Below are positions 1-6,718 of a DNA stretch of 18,869 nucleotides, piece by piece. Both the position numbers and the translations under genes were made by a program. The stretch lies in assembly GCA_934149115.1 (NCBI GenBank), contig CAKPDW010000023.1:1-18869 (forward strand), written 5' to 3'. The notes beneath the pieces were generated by a model. That model was not told the origin of the DNA and did no database searches. It was given only the letters and a program-made list of their open reading frames with translations. This DNA comes from an uncultured Clostridia bacterium. GTDB taxonomy: Bacteria; Bacillota; Clostridia; TANB77; CAG-508. The stretch's first letter is position 1. Every line of letters starts with the position of its first letter.

Positions 1-1115
1 CCTAATGATAATGGTGTTACATCAAGTAATACTAAGTCTTTAACATCTCCTGATAATACACCACCTTGAATAGCTGCTCCTAATGCAACACATTCATCTG
101 GGTTTATTCCTTTATTTGGTTCTTTTCCTGTTATTTTCTTAACTGTTTCTTGTACTAGTGGAACTCTTGTAGATCCTCCTACTAATAATACTTGGTCTAA
201 GTCACTTGCTTGAATTCCTGCATCTTTTAATGCTTGATTTACAGGTCCTTTTGTTGAATCTACTAATTCTCCTATTAATTCTTCAAATTTTGCTCTTGTT
301 AGTGTTATGTCTAAGTGTTTTGGTCCTGAACTATCTGCTGTGATGAATGGTAAGTTGATTTGTGTTTGTCCAACTCCTGATAATTCAATTTTTGCTTTTT
401 CTGCTGCTTCTTTTAATCTTTGCATTGCCATTTTGTCTGTGCTTAAATCTATTCCATTTGATTTTTTGAATTCTGATACTAGGTATTCTATGATTTTTTG
501 ATCAAAATCGTCTCCACCTAATTTGTTATTTCCACTTGTTGCAAGTACTTCAAATACTCCATCTCCTATATCTAGGATTGATACATCAAATGTTCCTCCT
601 CCTAAATCATATACCATTATTTTTTGGTCTGTTTCAGCTTTGTCCATTCCAAATGCAAGTGCTGCTGCTGTTGGTTCATTTATAATTCTTAGAACTTCTA
701 GTCCTGCTATTTTACCAGCGTCTTTTGTTGCTTGTCTTTGGCTATCGCTAAAGTATGCTGGTACTGTTATAACTGCTTGTTTTACTTCTGTTCCTAAATA
801 GTTTTCTGCATCTGATTTTAATTTTTGTAATATCATTGCTGATATTTCTTGTGGTGTAAATTCATCACCTTCTATTTTTACTTTTTTATCAGTTCCCATA
901 TCTCTTTTTATTGAGATTACTGTATGTTCTGGATTAGTTACTGCTTGACGTTTTGCTATTTGTCCAACTAATCTTTCTCCGTTTTGTGAGAATGCTACTA
1001 CTGATGGTGTTGTTCTATTTCCTTCTGGATTTGGAATTACAACTGGCTCTCCACCTTCCATTACGGCTACACATGAGTTTGTTGTTCCTAAGTCAATACC
1101 TATAATTTTTGACAT
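1..1115 (-). CDS. dnaK: Molecular chaperone DnaK (Hsp70), C-terminus cut by window edge
   Basis: This is the ATPase part of the Hsp70 chaperone, which binds exposed hydrophobic peptides in the cytoplasm in cycles driven by ATP and by its partners GrpE and DnaJ. About 371 codons are visible on the minus strand, so the gene runs off the left edge before the substrate-binding domain. Visible family signatures are IGIDLGTTNS at residues 5-14, the phosphate-binding VYDLGGGTFDV stretch, and LLVGGSTRVPLV; the reading ends at DVTPLSLG, just after the interdomain linker. The ATG at 1113-1115 is preceded by AAGGAGG about 8 bases away, so the start is firm. It follows grpE by 71 bases with no clear promoter of its own, and is therefore probably transcribed from the hrcA promoter. 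dnaJ would be expected just outside the window. Confidence 0.98.
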   Translation of the reverse strand, partial: MSKIIGIDLGTTNSCVAVMEGGEPVVIPNPEGNRTTPSVVAFSQNGERLVGQIAKRQAVTNPEHTVISIKRDMGTDKKVKIEGDEFTPQEISAMILQKLKSDAENYLGTEVKQAVITVPAYFSDSQRQATKDAGKIAGLEVLRIINEPTAAALAFGMDKAETDQKIMVYDLGGGTFDVSILDIGDGVFEVLATSGNNKLGGDDFDQKIIEYLVSEFKKSNGIDLSTDKMAMQRLKEAAEKAKIELSGVGQTQINLPFITADSSGPKHLDITLTRAKFEELIGELVDSTKGPVNQALKDAGIQASDLDQVLLVGGSTRVPLVQETVKKITGKEPNKGINPDECVALGAAIQGGVLSGDVKDLVLLDVTPLSL

Positions 1116-1186
1116 TTTCTTGTTCCTCCTTATTTATCTATTCTTAATTGTTCTTTTGTATAATTTATATTAAAAAAATTTAATAA

Positions 1187-1693
1187 CTAGTTTGCAACTA
1201 TTACCATAGAGTGTCTAATTACTTTTGTTCCTATGATATAGCCTTTTCTGAATTCTTCTTTTATGATATTTTTTCCTAATTTTTCGTCTGTTACATGACT
1301 AACTGCTTCATGAAGTTCTGGGTCAAATGTTTTTCCTATTGTTTCAATTTCTTTTACTCCGTTGAATGCAAGTACGTCTTTTAATTGTTTTAATACCATT
1401 TTTATTCCTTCTTCATATGCTGTATCTTTTGTTCCTGTGCTTATGGCTTTTTCTAAATTATCTATTATTGGTAATATGCTTGTCATTATGTCTGATACTA
1501 GCATATTTCTTAGTGATTCTCTTTCTTTCATGTTTCGTTTCTTGTAGTTTTCAAATTCTGCGAATAGTCGCTTATATCTGTCATTTAGTTCATCAAGTTC
1601 TTTTTCTATGTTGTTTTCAATTACTTCTGTCTCTTTTTCAATATTTTCTTCTTGATGAATTTCTTTTTCTGTGTTTTGTTTTTTTTCTGCCAT
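1187..1693 (-). CDS. grpE: Nucleotide exchange factor GrpE
   Basis: GrpE is the homodimeric cochaperone that releases ADP from DnaK. The 168-residue product has the family layout: a very charged, Glu/Lys-rich N-terminal half (about residues 1-60) that should form the long paired helix, then a C-terminal beta domain. The diagnostic C-terminal segment reads FDPELHEAV, followed by a GYIIGTKVIRHSMVIVAN ending, which matches the GrpE signature region. The length is normal for Firmicutes (about 165-200). It starts 16 bases after the hrcA stop and is followed by dnaK, the standard hrcA-grpE-dnaK order, so shared transcription and HrcA control are expected. Confidence 0.96.
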   Translation of the reverse strand: MAEKKQNTEKEIHQEENIEKETEVIENNIEKELDELNDRYKRLFAEFENYKKRNMKERESLRNMLVSDIMTSILPIIDNLEKAISTGTKDTAYEEGIKMVLKQLKDVLAFNGVKEIETIGKTFDPELHEAVSHVTDEKLGKNIIKEEFRKGYIIGTKVIRHSMVIVAN

Positions 1694-1709
1694 ATTTTTC
1701 CCTTCTTTC

Positions 1710-2735
1710 TTAATTTTTATTATCTTCGTAATCTTCTCGTAGTTTTTTACTTATATATTTCATTATAGAAATTACTTTTGAATAATCCATTCTTGTTGGT
1801 CCGATTATTCCTATTGTTCCTATATCTTTATCTCCTAATAAATGATTGAATGTTACTACGCTAAAATCTTTAAGTTTTTCATCATGTAATTCGTTTCCTA
1901 TATATACGTTTATGTCTTCTGCTATTCCTGTATTTAGTACTTCTGATACTAGGTCTTTTGCATCTAGTACATTCATGAAGTTTTTTGCTAAATCTGCTTT
2001 TTGGAATTCTGGAAGATCAAATGATTTGTTTGTTCCTTCTAAATATAATTCATCATTTTCTCTGAATAGTTTGTCTATTTCTTCTATTATTTTTTTTATT
2101 AATGATATACTATTTTTCATCTCTGCTGTGATAAAGTCTTCGATGTTGTCTCCTACTTGATCTATTGGTCTTCCTACCATATGATTTGCAAATATTGTAT
2201 TTAGGTTTCTTATTTGTTCTTCTGTAACGTCCTCATCAAATTTTATTATTGCTTCACGAATTATTCCTGAGTCTGTTAATATTATTGCCATCATTACTCT
2301 GCTTCCTAATAACACGAATTTTACGTCTAGGATTGTATGGTTTTCTATTTTTGGCCCTATGGCTATTGTTGTATAGTGTGTTAGTTCAGATAATGTTGTT
2401 GTTGCTATTTTTGTTAGGTCTTCTAATTCGTTTACTGTTGTTTCTAATTTTGTTTTTATGTACTGCATTTCTTTTTTTGTTAATTTATCATCTCTTAGGA
2501 GTTCGTCTATATAATATCTGTATCCTTTTTGAGAGGGTATTCTGCCAGCTGATGTATATGGCTTTTCTATGTATCCTATTTTTTCTAATTCTGCCATTTC
2601 GTTTCTTATTGTCGCACTGCTACAGTTTAATTCTTTTACAAGATTTCCTGAGCTAACTGGTTCTGCAGTATCAATGTATTCTTCTATGATTGCTTGAAGT
2701 ATTCTTTTTTTTCTATTATCAAGATTTTCAACCAT
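1710..2735 (-). CDS. hrcA: Heat-inducible transcription repressor HrcA
   Basis: HrcA represses class I heat-shock genes by binding the CIRCE inverted repeat; its activity depends on the GroE chaperonin, which gives feedback on chaperone supply. The 341-residue protein starts with a winged helix-turn-helix (residues about 1-75) containing the hallmark wing segment TSAGRIPSQKGYRYY, followed by the GAF-like and dimerisation regions, with the late family segment TIGIIGPTRMDYSKVI near the C-terminus. The length is normal (about 340-350). The ATG at 2733-2735 follows an AAAGAGGTAAT ribosome site. It is first in the operon, and two CIRCE-like operators lie immediately upstream, so it very likely represses itself and the downstream grpE-dnaK. 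Confidence 0.97.
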   Translation of the reverse strand: MVENLDNRKKRILQAIIEEYIDTAEPVSSGNLVKELNCSSATIRNEMAELEKIGYIEKPYTSAGRIPSQKGYRYYIDELLRDDKLTKKEMQYIKTKLETTVNELEDLTKIATTTLSELTHYTTIAIGPKIENHTILDVKFVLLGSRVMMAIILTDSGIIREAIIKFDEDVTEEQIRNLNTIFANHMVGRPIDQVGDNIEDFITAEMKNSISLIKKIIEEIDKLFRENDELYLEGTNKSFDLPEFQKADLAKNFMNVLDAKDLVSEVLNTGIAEDINVYIGNELHDEKLKDFSVVTFNHLLGDKDIGTIGIIGPTRMDYSKVISIMKYISKKLREDYEDNKN

Positions 2736-2753
2736 TTTATTACCTCTTTTATT

Positions 2754-2780
2754 TTAGCAGTCTTTTATATTCTTTGCTAA
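2754..2780 (-). promoter_or_regulatory. CIRCE-like HrcA operator 1 (promoter-proximal to hrcA)
   Basis: The left arm TTAGCAGTC and right arm CTTTGCTAA are separated by exactly 9 bases, the CIRCE geometry (9-9-9; consensus TTAGCACTC-N9-GAGTGCTAA). The left arm matches 8 of 9 and the right arm 6 of 9, with the outer TTAGCA/TGCTAA perfect. It lies about 20 bases upstream of the hrcA start codon, in the transcribed leader or just at the start point, where CIRCE usually sits. Confidence 0.8.
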
Positions 2781-2793
2781 ATTCTTTATATAT

Positions 2794-2820
2794 ATTATAA
2801 CTATTCTTAGCAATTGTCAA
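2794..2820 (-). promoter_or_regulatory. Predicted sigma-A promoter of hrcA-grpE-dnaK
   Basis: On the minus strand a perfect TTGACA (2815-2820) is followed 15 bases later by TATAAT (2794-2799). The spacing is short; a TAATAT two bases further gives the normal 17. The -35 is buried inside CIRCE-like operator 2, and operator 1 begins just downstream of the likely start point. Confidence 0.65.
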
Positions 2821-2833
2821 TAGTATTTGCTAA
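2807..2833 (-). promoter_or_regulatory. CIRCE-like HrcA operator 2, overlapping the hrcA -35
   Basis: The arms TTAGCAATT and ATTTGCTAA are spaced by 9 bases; the two arms are complementary at 8 of 9 positions and both keep the TTAGCA/TGCTAA outer half of CIRCE. The inner three bases differ from the consensus CTC/GAG. The site covers the -35 hexamer of the hrcA promoter, so binding would block RNA polymerase directly. It also lies about 20 bases upstream of the -35 of the divergent small gene, which could put that gene under the same repressor. Confidence 0.7.
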
Positions 2834-2851
2834 TTTATTTAAAAATATTTA

Positions 2852-2880
2852 TTTACTTTTAGTATTTTTTGTTGTATACT
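2852..2880 (+). promoter_or_regulatory. Predicted promoter of the small gene at 2957
   Basis: TTTACT (2852-2857), 17 bases, then TATACT (2875-2880) on the plus strand. It would start a transcript with a leader of about 70 bases before the 2957 ATG. Both hexamers deviate from consensus (4/6 and 5/6). Confidence 0.5.
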
Positions 2881-2956
2881 ATTGCTATGATAACTTATCA
2901 ATACTTCTTTTTAGTAACTTATTAATTGCGCTATATAAAATTGGGAGGTATGACTT

Positions 2957-3193
2957 ATGACAACGACATTGACTATTGAAAATTTGGAAAAGTTTTTTAC
3001 TGCTTATGACAAGGTTTTTGATGAACATGGAAATATTCGGGCTTGTGGGCAAAAAGCTTGTATTAATTTGATTTTTGCTTGTCGTAAATTAGAGCCAACT
3101 GGTAATTTTGGAAATGTTCATACGGGTTTTCTGAATATTCCTAATGTGCAGTACTTGCATTATTTAGTGTGCCAATTCAGAGATAATCTGTAA
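2957..3193 (+). CDS. Small uncharacterised cysteine-containing protein (78 aa)
   Basis: I do not recognise this family. It looks real: the ATG is preceded by GGGAGG with 8 bases spacing, a plausible promoter lies upstream, and a strong hairpin follows the stop within 30 bases. The 78 residues are soluble, with no signal peptide or membrane segment. An acidic/aromatic helix-like N-terminus (ENLEKFFTAYDKVFDEHG) leads into a cysteine-rich stretch with ACGQKAC (C30, C35), then C42 and C72. The paired cysteines could bind metal or form a structural cluster, but the spacing (CxxxxC) fits no motif I can name. It stands alone, divergent from hrcA, with an HrcA-like operator between the two genes, so stress-linked expression is possible but unproven. 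Confidence 0.75.
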   Translation: MTTTLTIENLEKFFTAYDKVFDEHGNIRACGQKACINLIFACRKLEPTGNFGNVHTGFLNIPNVQYLHYLVCQFRDNL

Positions 3194-3220
3194 TAACCTG
3201 TTAATGTCCAGTGTCTAGTA

Positions 3221-3256
3221 CAAAAGCGGTTTGAGTTTTTACTCAAACCGCTTTTG
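3221..3256 (+). terminator. Strong perfect hairpin terminator after the 78-aa gene
   Basis: A perfect 16-base-pair stem (CAAAAGCGGTTTGAGT and its complement) closes a TTTT loop. The GC-rich core GCGGTTTGAGT is followed by TTTT on either strand, so it can stop transcription in both directions. Confidence 0.8.
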
Positions 3257-3257
3257 C

Positions 3258-3298
3258 TTATATAATAGGAAAGTCATGCTGACTTTTCTATTATATAA
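3258..3298. repeat. Second long hairpin next to the terminator
   Basis: Arms of 19 bases (3258-3276 and 3280-3298) pair with a single mismatch around a TGC loop. The outer part, TTATATAATAG and its complement, is shared with the outer arms of the hairpin behind sigK (8753-8805). It may be a second terminator or one copy of a short dispersed palindrome. Confidence 0.55.
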
Positions 3299-3338
3299 AA
3301 AATTGCACAGAAAATTTATAAAATAAATTTTCGCGCTC

Positions 3339-3424
3339 GAACAAATTTACTGAAAATTTCAATTTTATAGAAAAATATAAAGAGTAGAGTAAAGACTGAA
3401 AATTGAAAATTTTCCGATTTGTTC
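3339..3424. repeat. Long imperfect inverted repeat between hemW and the 78-aa gene
   Basis: GAACAAAT...GAAAATTTCAATTTT at 3339-3366 pairs with the sequence at 3399-3424 at 23 positions, with one bulge and a small internal loop, around a loop of about 32 bases. A shorter palindrome (GAAAATTTAT-AAA-ATAAATTTTC, 3310-3332) lies beside it. Neither is followed by a T-run, so this is not an ordinary terminator, although it is the only structure downstream of hemW. Confidence 0.5.
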
Positions 3425-3443
3425 TATAATATTCATATTTATT

Positions 3444-4559
3444 TTATATAAATTCTTCCCAAACTAGATTTGCTACATCTAGTCCTTTTGGTGTTAATTT
3501 TATATTATCTAAATCTATTTCTATTAATTCTTCATCAACTAATTTACATATTTCAAATCTGAAATAAAATAATGGATTTACTTGGAATTTTCTCTCAAAA
3601 TCTGAAACTGATACTCCTTGTATTTTTCTTAATCCTAACATCATGTATTCTTTTTTCATTGTTTCTTGTGTTTGAGTTTCTTCAATTATTTTATTTTTAT
3701 AATTTGATATGTATTCTTCAATCGTTTTTTGGTTTGAAAATCTCTTTCCATTGAAATAACTATGTGCTGATGCTCCAAATCCTAAATATTCTTTTTGATT
3801 CCAGCAATCCATATTGTGTCTTGAATTGTATCCTGGTAATGAAAAGTTTGAAATTTCATAGTGTTCATACCCATTTTCTTCTAATAGTTCTTTCATTTTC
3901 CAGTACATTTTTCTTTCTTCTTCTTCGTCTGGTAATTGTAGTTCATTTTTTTCTACAAGTTCTTTTAGTTTTGTTCCGTCTTCTAGTATTAGTGAATAGC
4001 ATGAAATATGTTCTGGTTTTAAATTTATTATTTCACTTATTTGTATTGCTACGCTCCATTCATCTTCTCCTGGAAGTGCTATCATAAAATCTATGTTTAT
4101 GTTATTAAATCCTATTTCTCTTGCTATATTATATGTTCTTAAAAATTCTTCATATGTATGTACTCTTCCGATTTTTTTCAATGTTTCATTATCTGTTGAT
4201 TGTAATCCTATACTTAATCTGTTAACTCCAGCTTTTTTATATGCTAGTAATTTTTCTTTGTTTACTGTTCCTGGATTTACTTCTATTGTTATTTCTGCAT
4301 TTTGTGAAACTATAAATTTTTCTCTTATTTTTGCTATTATATCTGTTATGTATTTTGAGTCTATTAATGATGGCGTTCCTCCACCTATGTAGATTGTGCC
4401 TATGTTAAATCCTGTGTATTTACATTCAGATATTTCTTTTTTTATTGTTTTTATGTATTCTGGTTCGGTTTCTTCTTTTCCTGCATATGAATTAAAATCA
4501 CAATAATAACATTTTCTTTTACAATATGGTATATGTATGTATATTCCTATCTCTTTCAT
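3444..4559 (-). CDS. hemW: Radical SAM heme chaperone HemW
   Basis: HemW is the HemN-like radical SAM protein that binds heme and delivers it to respiratory enzymes; it lacks true coproporphyrinogen oxidase activity and older annotation often calls it HemN. The 371-residue product begins at once with the iron-sulfur motif (C13, C17, C20, in a HIPYCKRKCYYCDF context), as HemW proteins do. It then has the GGGTPS motif (59-64), IEVNPGT, RLSIGLQS, and the C-terminal HemW-type winged domain. Length and architecture are normal. The start ATG abuts the whiA stop with no gap, and its ribosome site (GGAGAG) lies inside the end of whiA, so the two are translationally coupled. In many Firmicutes hemW directly precedes hrcA; here about 700 bases with a small plus-strand gene separate them. 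Confidence 0.93.
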   Translation of the reverse strand: MKEIGIYIHIPYCKRKCYYCDFNSYAGKEETEPEYIKTIKKEISECKYTGFNIGTIYIGGGTPSLIDSKYITDIIAKIREKFIVSQNAEITIEVNPGTVNKEKLLAYKKAGVNRLSIGLQSTDNETLKKIGRVHTYEEFLRTYNIAREIGFNNINIDFMIALPGEDEWSVAIQISEIINLKPEHISCYSLILEDGTKLKELVEKNELQLPDEEEERKMYWKMKELLEENGYEHYEISNFSLPGYNSRHNMDCWNQKEYLGFGASAHSYFNGKRFSNQKTIEEYISNYKNKIIEETQTQETMKKEYMMLGLRKIQGVSVSDFERKFQVNPLFYFRFEICKLVDEELIEIDLDNIKLTPKGLDVANLVWEEFI

Positions 4560-5402
4560 TTACTCTCCTTTTTTTACATCTTCTGCTATTTCTATAATTT
4601 TTTTTAATCTGTGATTTACACCTGATTTTCCTATTGGGTTTTCTAGCATGTTTCCTAAATCTTTTAGACTCATTTCTGGATACTCAAGTCTTAATTCTGC
4701 TATTTCTATTAGGTTTGGTGGTAGGTCTTCATATTTTTTCATTTTTTTTAAAAATTTTATTGCTTCAGTTTGGATTACTGCTGCACTCACTGTTTTGTTT
4801 AGGTTTGCTGTTTCACAGTTCACTTGTCTGTTTACGTTATTTCTTATTTCTCTCATTACTCTAATTTCTTCAAATTTTAGTACTGATTTTTGTGCTCCTA
4901 TAAATGCTAAAAATTTCGAGATTTCTTCTCCTTCTTTTATGTATACAGTATGTGTTTTATCTAGTATTCTTGTTTTTATATTATATGTTTTTAATATATT
5001 TTGAACGTATTGAGCTGTGTCTTGATTGTGTAACAAAATTTCTAAATGATATTTTTTTGTTGGTTCATTTATTGATCCACTTCCTAGGAATAGCCCTCTT
5101 ATTAATGCTTTTTTTTCATCTTCTTTTTCTAGTTCTTCAATGTTTTTTATTTTTGGTAATTTCATTTTTGCTATGAATGTTTTTCTTTTTGTTTCTGGTT
5201 CATATTCTATTTTTAATTTGAAAAGAATTTTATATATTCGTTCTATATTAAATTCGTTTTCTGTTAAAAATTCTGTATATTCATTTTCTGTTTTTGTGTT
5301 TGCTGACATTAAATATCCTATTAGTTCCGCTTCTATCAGATTTTCTTTTGAGTATGTGTTTATTGAACTTAATTCTTTTTTTGTTTCTGATGAAAAAGAC
5401 AT
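4560..5402 (-). CDS. whiA: DNA-binding protein WhiA
   Basis: WhiA is a conserved Gram-positive protein combining an inactive LAGLIDADG-endonuclease-like domain with a helix-turn-helix. It controls sporulation septation genes in Streptomyces and influences cell division and chromosome segregation in Bacillus. The 280-residue protein shows the MSFSSETKKEL start typical of the family, the RGLFLGSGSI segment of the endonuclease-like fold (about 102-111), the NRQVNCETANLNK linker (about 191-203), and a C-terminal HTH (EYPEMSLKDLG...GVNHRLKKI, about 240-268). I chose the ATG at 5400-5402 over an upstream in-frame ATG at 5457-5459: it has AAGGAG at good spacing, matches the family N-terminus and sits 2 bases after the prmC stop. 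Grouping with prmC and hemW, not yvcJ-yvcK, is unusual. Confidence 0.93.
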   Translation of the reverse strand: MSFSSETKKELSSINTYSKENLIEAELIGYLMSANTKTENEYTEFLTENEFNIERIYKILFKLKIEYEPETKRKTFIAKMKLPKIKNIEELEKEDEKKALIRGLFLGSGSINEPTKKYHLEILLHNQDTAQYVQNILKTYNIKTRILDKTHTVYIKEGEEISKFLAFIGAQKSVLKFEEIRVMREIRNNVNRQVNCETANLNKTVSAAVIQTEAIKFLKKMKKYEDLPPNLIEIAELRLEYPEMSLKDLGNMLENPIGKSGVNHRLKKIIEIAEDVKKGE

Positions 5403-5404
5403 TT

Positions 5405-6229
5405 TTACTCCTTTTCTCCGATTATAACTCGGTCTAGTCCATTCAAATCTTTTATGCAATTTATGTTTTTGTAATTGTTTTCTTTCATTATTTGGATTAC
5501 TTCTTCTTTTTGTTTGTATCCTATTTCAAATATTAAAAATCCTTGTGATTTTAAATATTCTCTGGATTTTTTTGTTATTTCTTTATAGAAGTCTAATCCG
5601 TCTTTTCCTCCATATAATGCTATTTGAGGTTCTTTCTTTACTTGTTTTTCTAGTTCTTCCATTTCTTTTTCTGTTATATATGGTGGGTTTGCTGTAATTA
5701 TATCAAAATCTTTTTCTGTGATATTTTCAAATAAATTTGATTTTATAAATTTGACATTTGTTCCATTTATTTTATTATTTTCTTTTGCAATTTCAAGTGC
5801 TTTTTCACTTATATCTGATGCATATATTTCTATATTTTCTGTGTTTGCATCTAGTGTTATTGCTATAATTCCACTTCCTGTACATAGGTCTAAAATCTTA
5901 TTTTGTGGTTTGATAATTTTTAGTGTTTCTTCTATTAAGATTTCTGTATCGTATCTAGGGATTAATACATTTTCATTTACTTTGAATTTTTTTCCGTAAA
6001 ATTCTTGTGTTTGTGTTATGTACTGTAATGGTATGTCTTGTGATAGTTGCTTTATGCCTTGTTTATATTTTTCTTCTATTTCTTTTTCTAATTTTTCATC
6101 GTCATGTGTTATTATATAATTTTTATCTACTTTCATATAGTATGATAATAATAATTTTATTTTAATTAGTTTATCATCTGTATTTTTTAATTTTTCAATT
6201 CCATATTTTATTGCTTCTTTTATGTTCAT
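5405..6229 (-). CDS. prmC: Peptide chain release factor N5-glutamine methyltransferase PrmC
   Basis: PrmC (HemK) methylates the glutamine of the GGQ motif in release factors RF1 and RF2, using S-adenosylmethionine, which speeds translation termination. The 274-residue protein has the helical N-terminal domain (1-75), the LIPRYDTE segment (89-96, equivalent to the usual IPRPETE), the SAM-binding LDLCTGSG (113-120) and the catalytic NPPY (181-184) that holds the glutamine. The length is normal. The ATG has GGAGG seven bases upstream and a consensus-like promoter close by. It is the first gene of prmC-whiA-hemW. The usual partner prfA is not adjacent here. Confidence 0.95.
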   Translation of the reverse strand: MNIKEAIKYGIEKLKNTDDKLIKIKLLLSYYMKVDKNYIITHDDEKLEKEIEEKYKQGIKQLSQDIPLQYITQTQEFYGKKFKVNENVLIPRYDTEILIEETLKIIKPQNKILDLCTGSGIIAITLDANTENIEIYASDISEKALEIAKENNKINGTNVKFIKSNLFENITEKDFDIITANPPYITEKEMEELEKQVKKEPQIALYGGKDGLDFYKEITKKSREYLKSQGFLIFEIGYKQKEEVIQIMKENNYKNINCIKDLNGLDRVIIGEKE

Positions 6230-6247
6230 ATATCCTCCAATGTTTTT

Positions 6248-6276
6248 ATTTTAGCATTTTTATTTTTGGTTGTAAA
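6248..6276 (-). promoter_or_regulatory. Predicted extended -10 promoter of prmC-whiA-hemW
   Basis: On the minus strand TTTACA (6271-6276), 17 bases, then TGC-TAAAAT (-10 at 6248-6253): 5/6 matches in each hexamer plus the TGN extension. The leader to the prmC ATG would be only about 12 bases, so the structured RNA region upstream need not be part of the prmC message. Confidence 0.7.
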
Positions 6277-6392
6277 TATAGGAACTATTCTCTTTATTTT
6301 TTATATGTAGTCTCCAGTGACACTTTTGCAATTATGTTTCTTGGTTGTATTTTTTATGGAGCACACTGTGCTCCTCTACGCAGTTTGATGAT

Positions 6393-6500
6393 GTTTTTGT
6401 ATTCTGCTTGTCAGTAAACACGTCCCCTTGACAAGTTAAGACAACAACTGGGTTTGAGGTGTGTGTCAGAAAGGTCGTCCCCTTGACAAAATACAAAAAC
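6393..6500. other. Two-hairpin structured element with duplicated 14-base motif
   Basis: An 11-base perfect outer stem (GTTTTTGTATT at 6393-6403 with its complement at 6490-6500) encloses two hairpins. Each carries the same 14 bases, CGTCCCCTTGACAA on the plus strand (6421-6434 and 6476-6489). In each, TTGACA pairs with TGTCA on the other side (7 pairs, CTTGTCA/TGACAAG, in the left one), so on the minus strand both display AAGGGGACG. This GC-rich, nested design stands out from the surroundings and looks like structured RNA, probably on the minus strand downstream of the 6S-like rod. I do not recognise a named family. A separate 7-base-pair palindrome (GGAGCAC-ACT-GTGCTCC, 6358-6374) follows. 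Confidence 0.5.
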
Positions 6501-6514
6501 CCCCACATTAGCCG

Positions 6515-6712
6515 TCATGCATAAGAATTTTTATGGACCTGTCCTAAAACAGGTGGGTGCCGTCCTAAATACTTCTGGGTTTCTTACTGATAAAGCTCGT
6601 AAGCTTACACGCCATATTCAGAGATCATGCTCCCTTCTCCAAAACTTGTAGGTTCTAAAAACTCTGTCAAAAACGCACCATGCAGGGAAAATTAATAACT
6701 TATTCATATGTT
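6515..6712 (-). ncRNA. ssrS: Probable 6S RNA (or similar rod-shaped ncRNA)
   Basis: 6S RNA mimics an open promoter and sequesters sigma-A RNA polymerase. The region is non-coding, more GC-rich than its flanks, and preceded by a good promoter. Read on the minus strand it can fold into a long rod. UGCAUGG near the 5' end (6678-6684) pairs with UUAUGCA near the 3' end (6518-6524), followed by a U5/A5 stretch. A large interrupted middle follows, and the top is AAGCU-UACG-AGCUU (6593-6606). On the 3' side of the open middle sits a small hairpin, ACCUGU-UUUAGG-ACAGGU (6537-6554), just where 6S RNAs carry one. About 190 bases is the right size. Ends are approximate. I rejected tmRNA, RNase P and SRP RNA. 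The 6S name rests on shape and a few motifs recalled from the family, so it is tentative. Confidence 0.5.
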
Positions 6713-6718
6713 GTATTT

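Noticed and set aside
307..801. Plus-strand frames opposite dnaK
   Set aside because: They are shadows of the unmistakable DnaK coding sequence on the minus strand.
5403..5459. Upstream ATG adding 19 residues to WhiA
   Set aside because: It overlaps the end of prmC and lacks a good ribosome site; the family N-terminus MSFSSETK begins at 5402.
6211..6417. Plus-strand 68-codon frame over the prmC promoter and hairpin element
   Set aside because: No ribosome site, Cys/Phe/Leu-rich shadow-like composition, and it overlaps the prmC start and structured RNA sequence.
6350..6715. tmRNA, RNase P RNA or SRP RNA in the gene-free region
   Set aside because: I looked for a tag peptide with an ALAA-type ending and a 3' T-arm, for the GAGGAAAGTCC and ACAGAA motifs of RNase P, and for the GGAAGGAAGCAGCC-type tip of SRP RNA; none is present.
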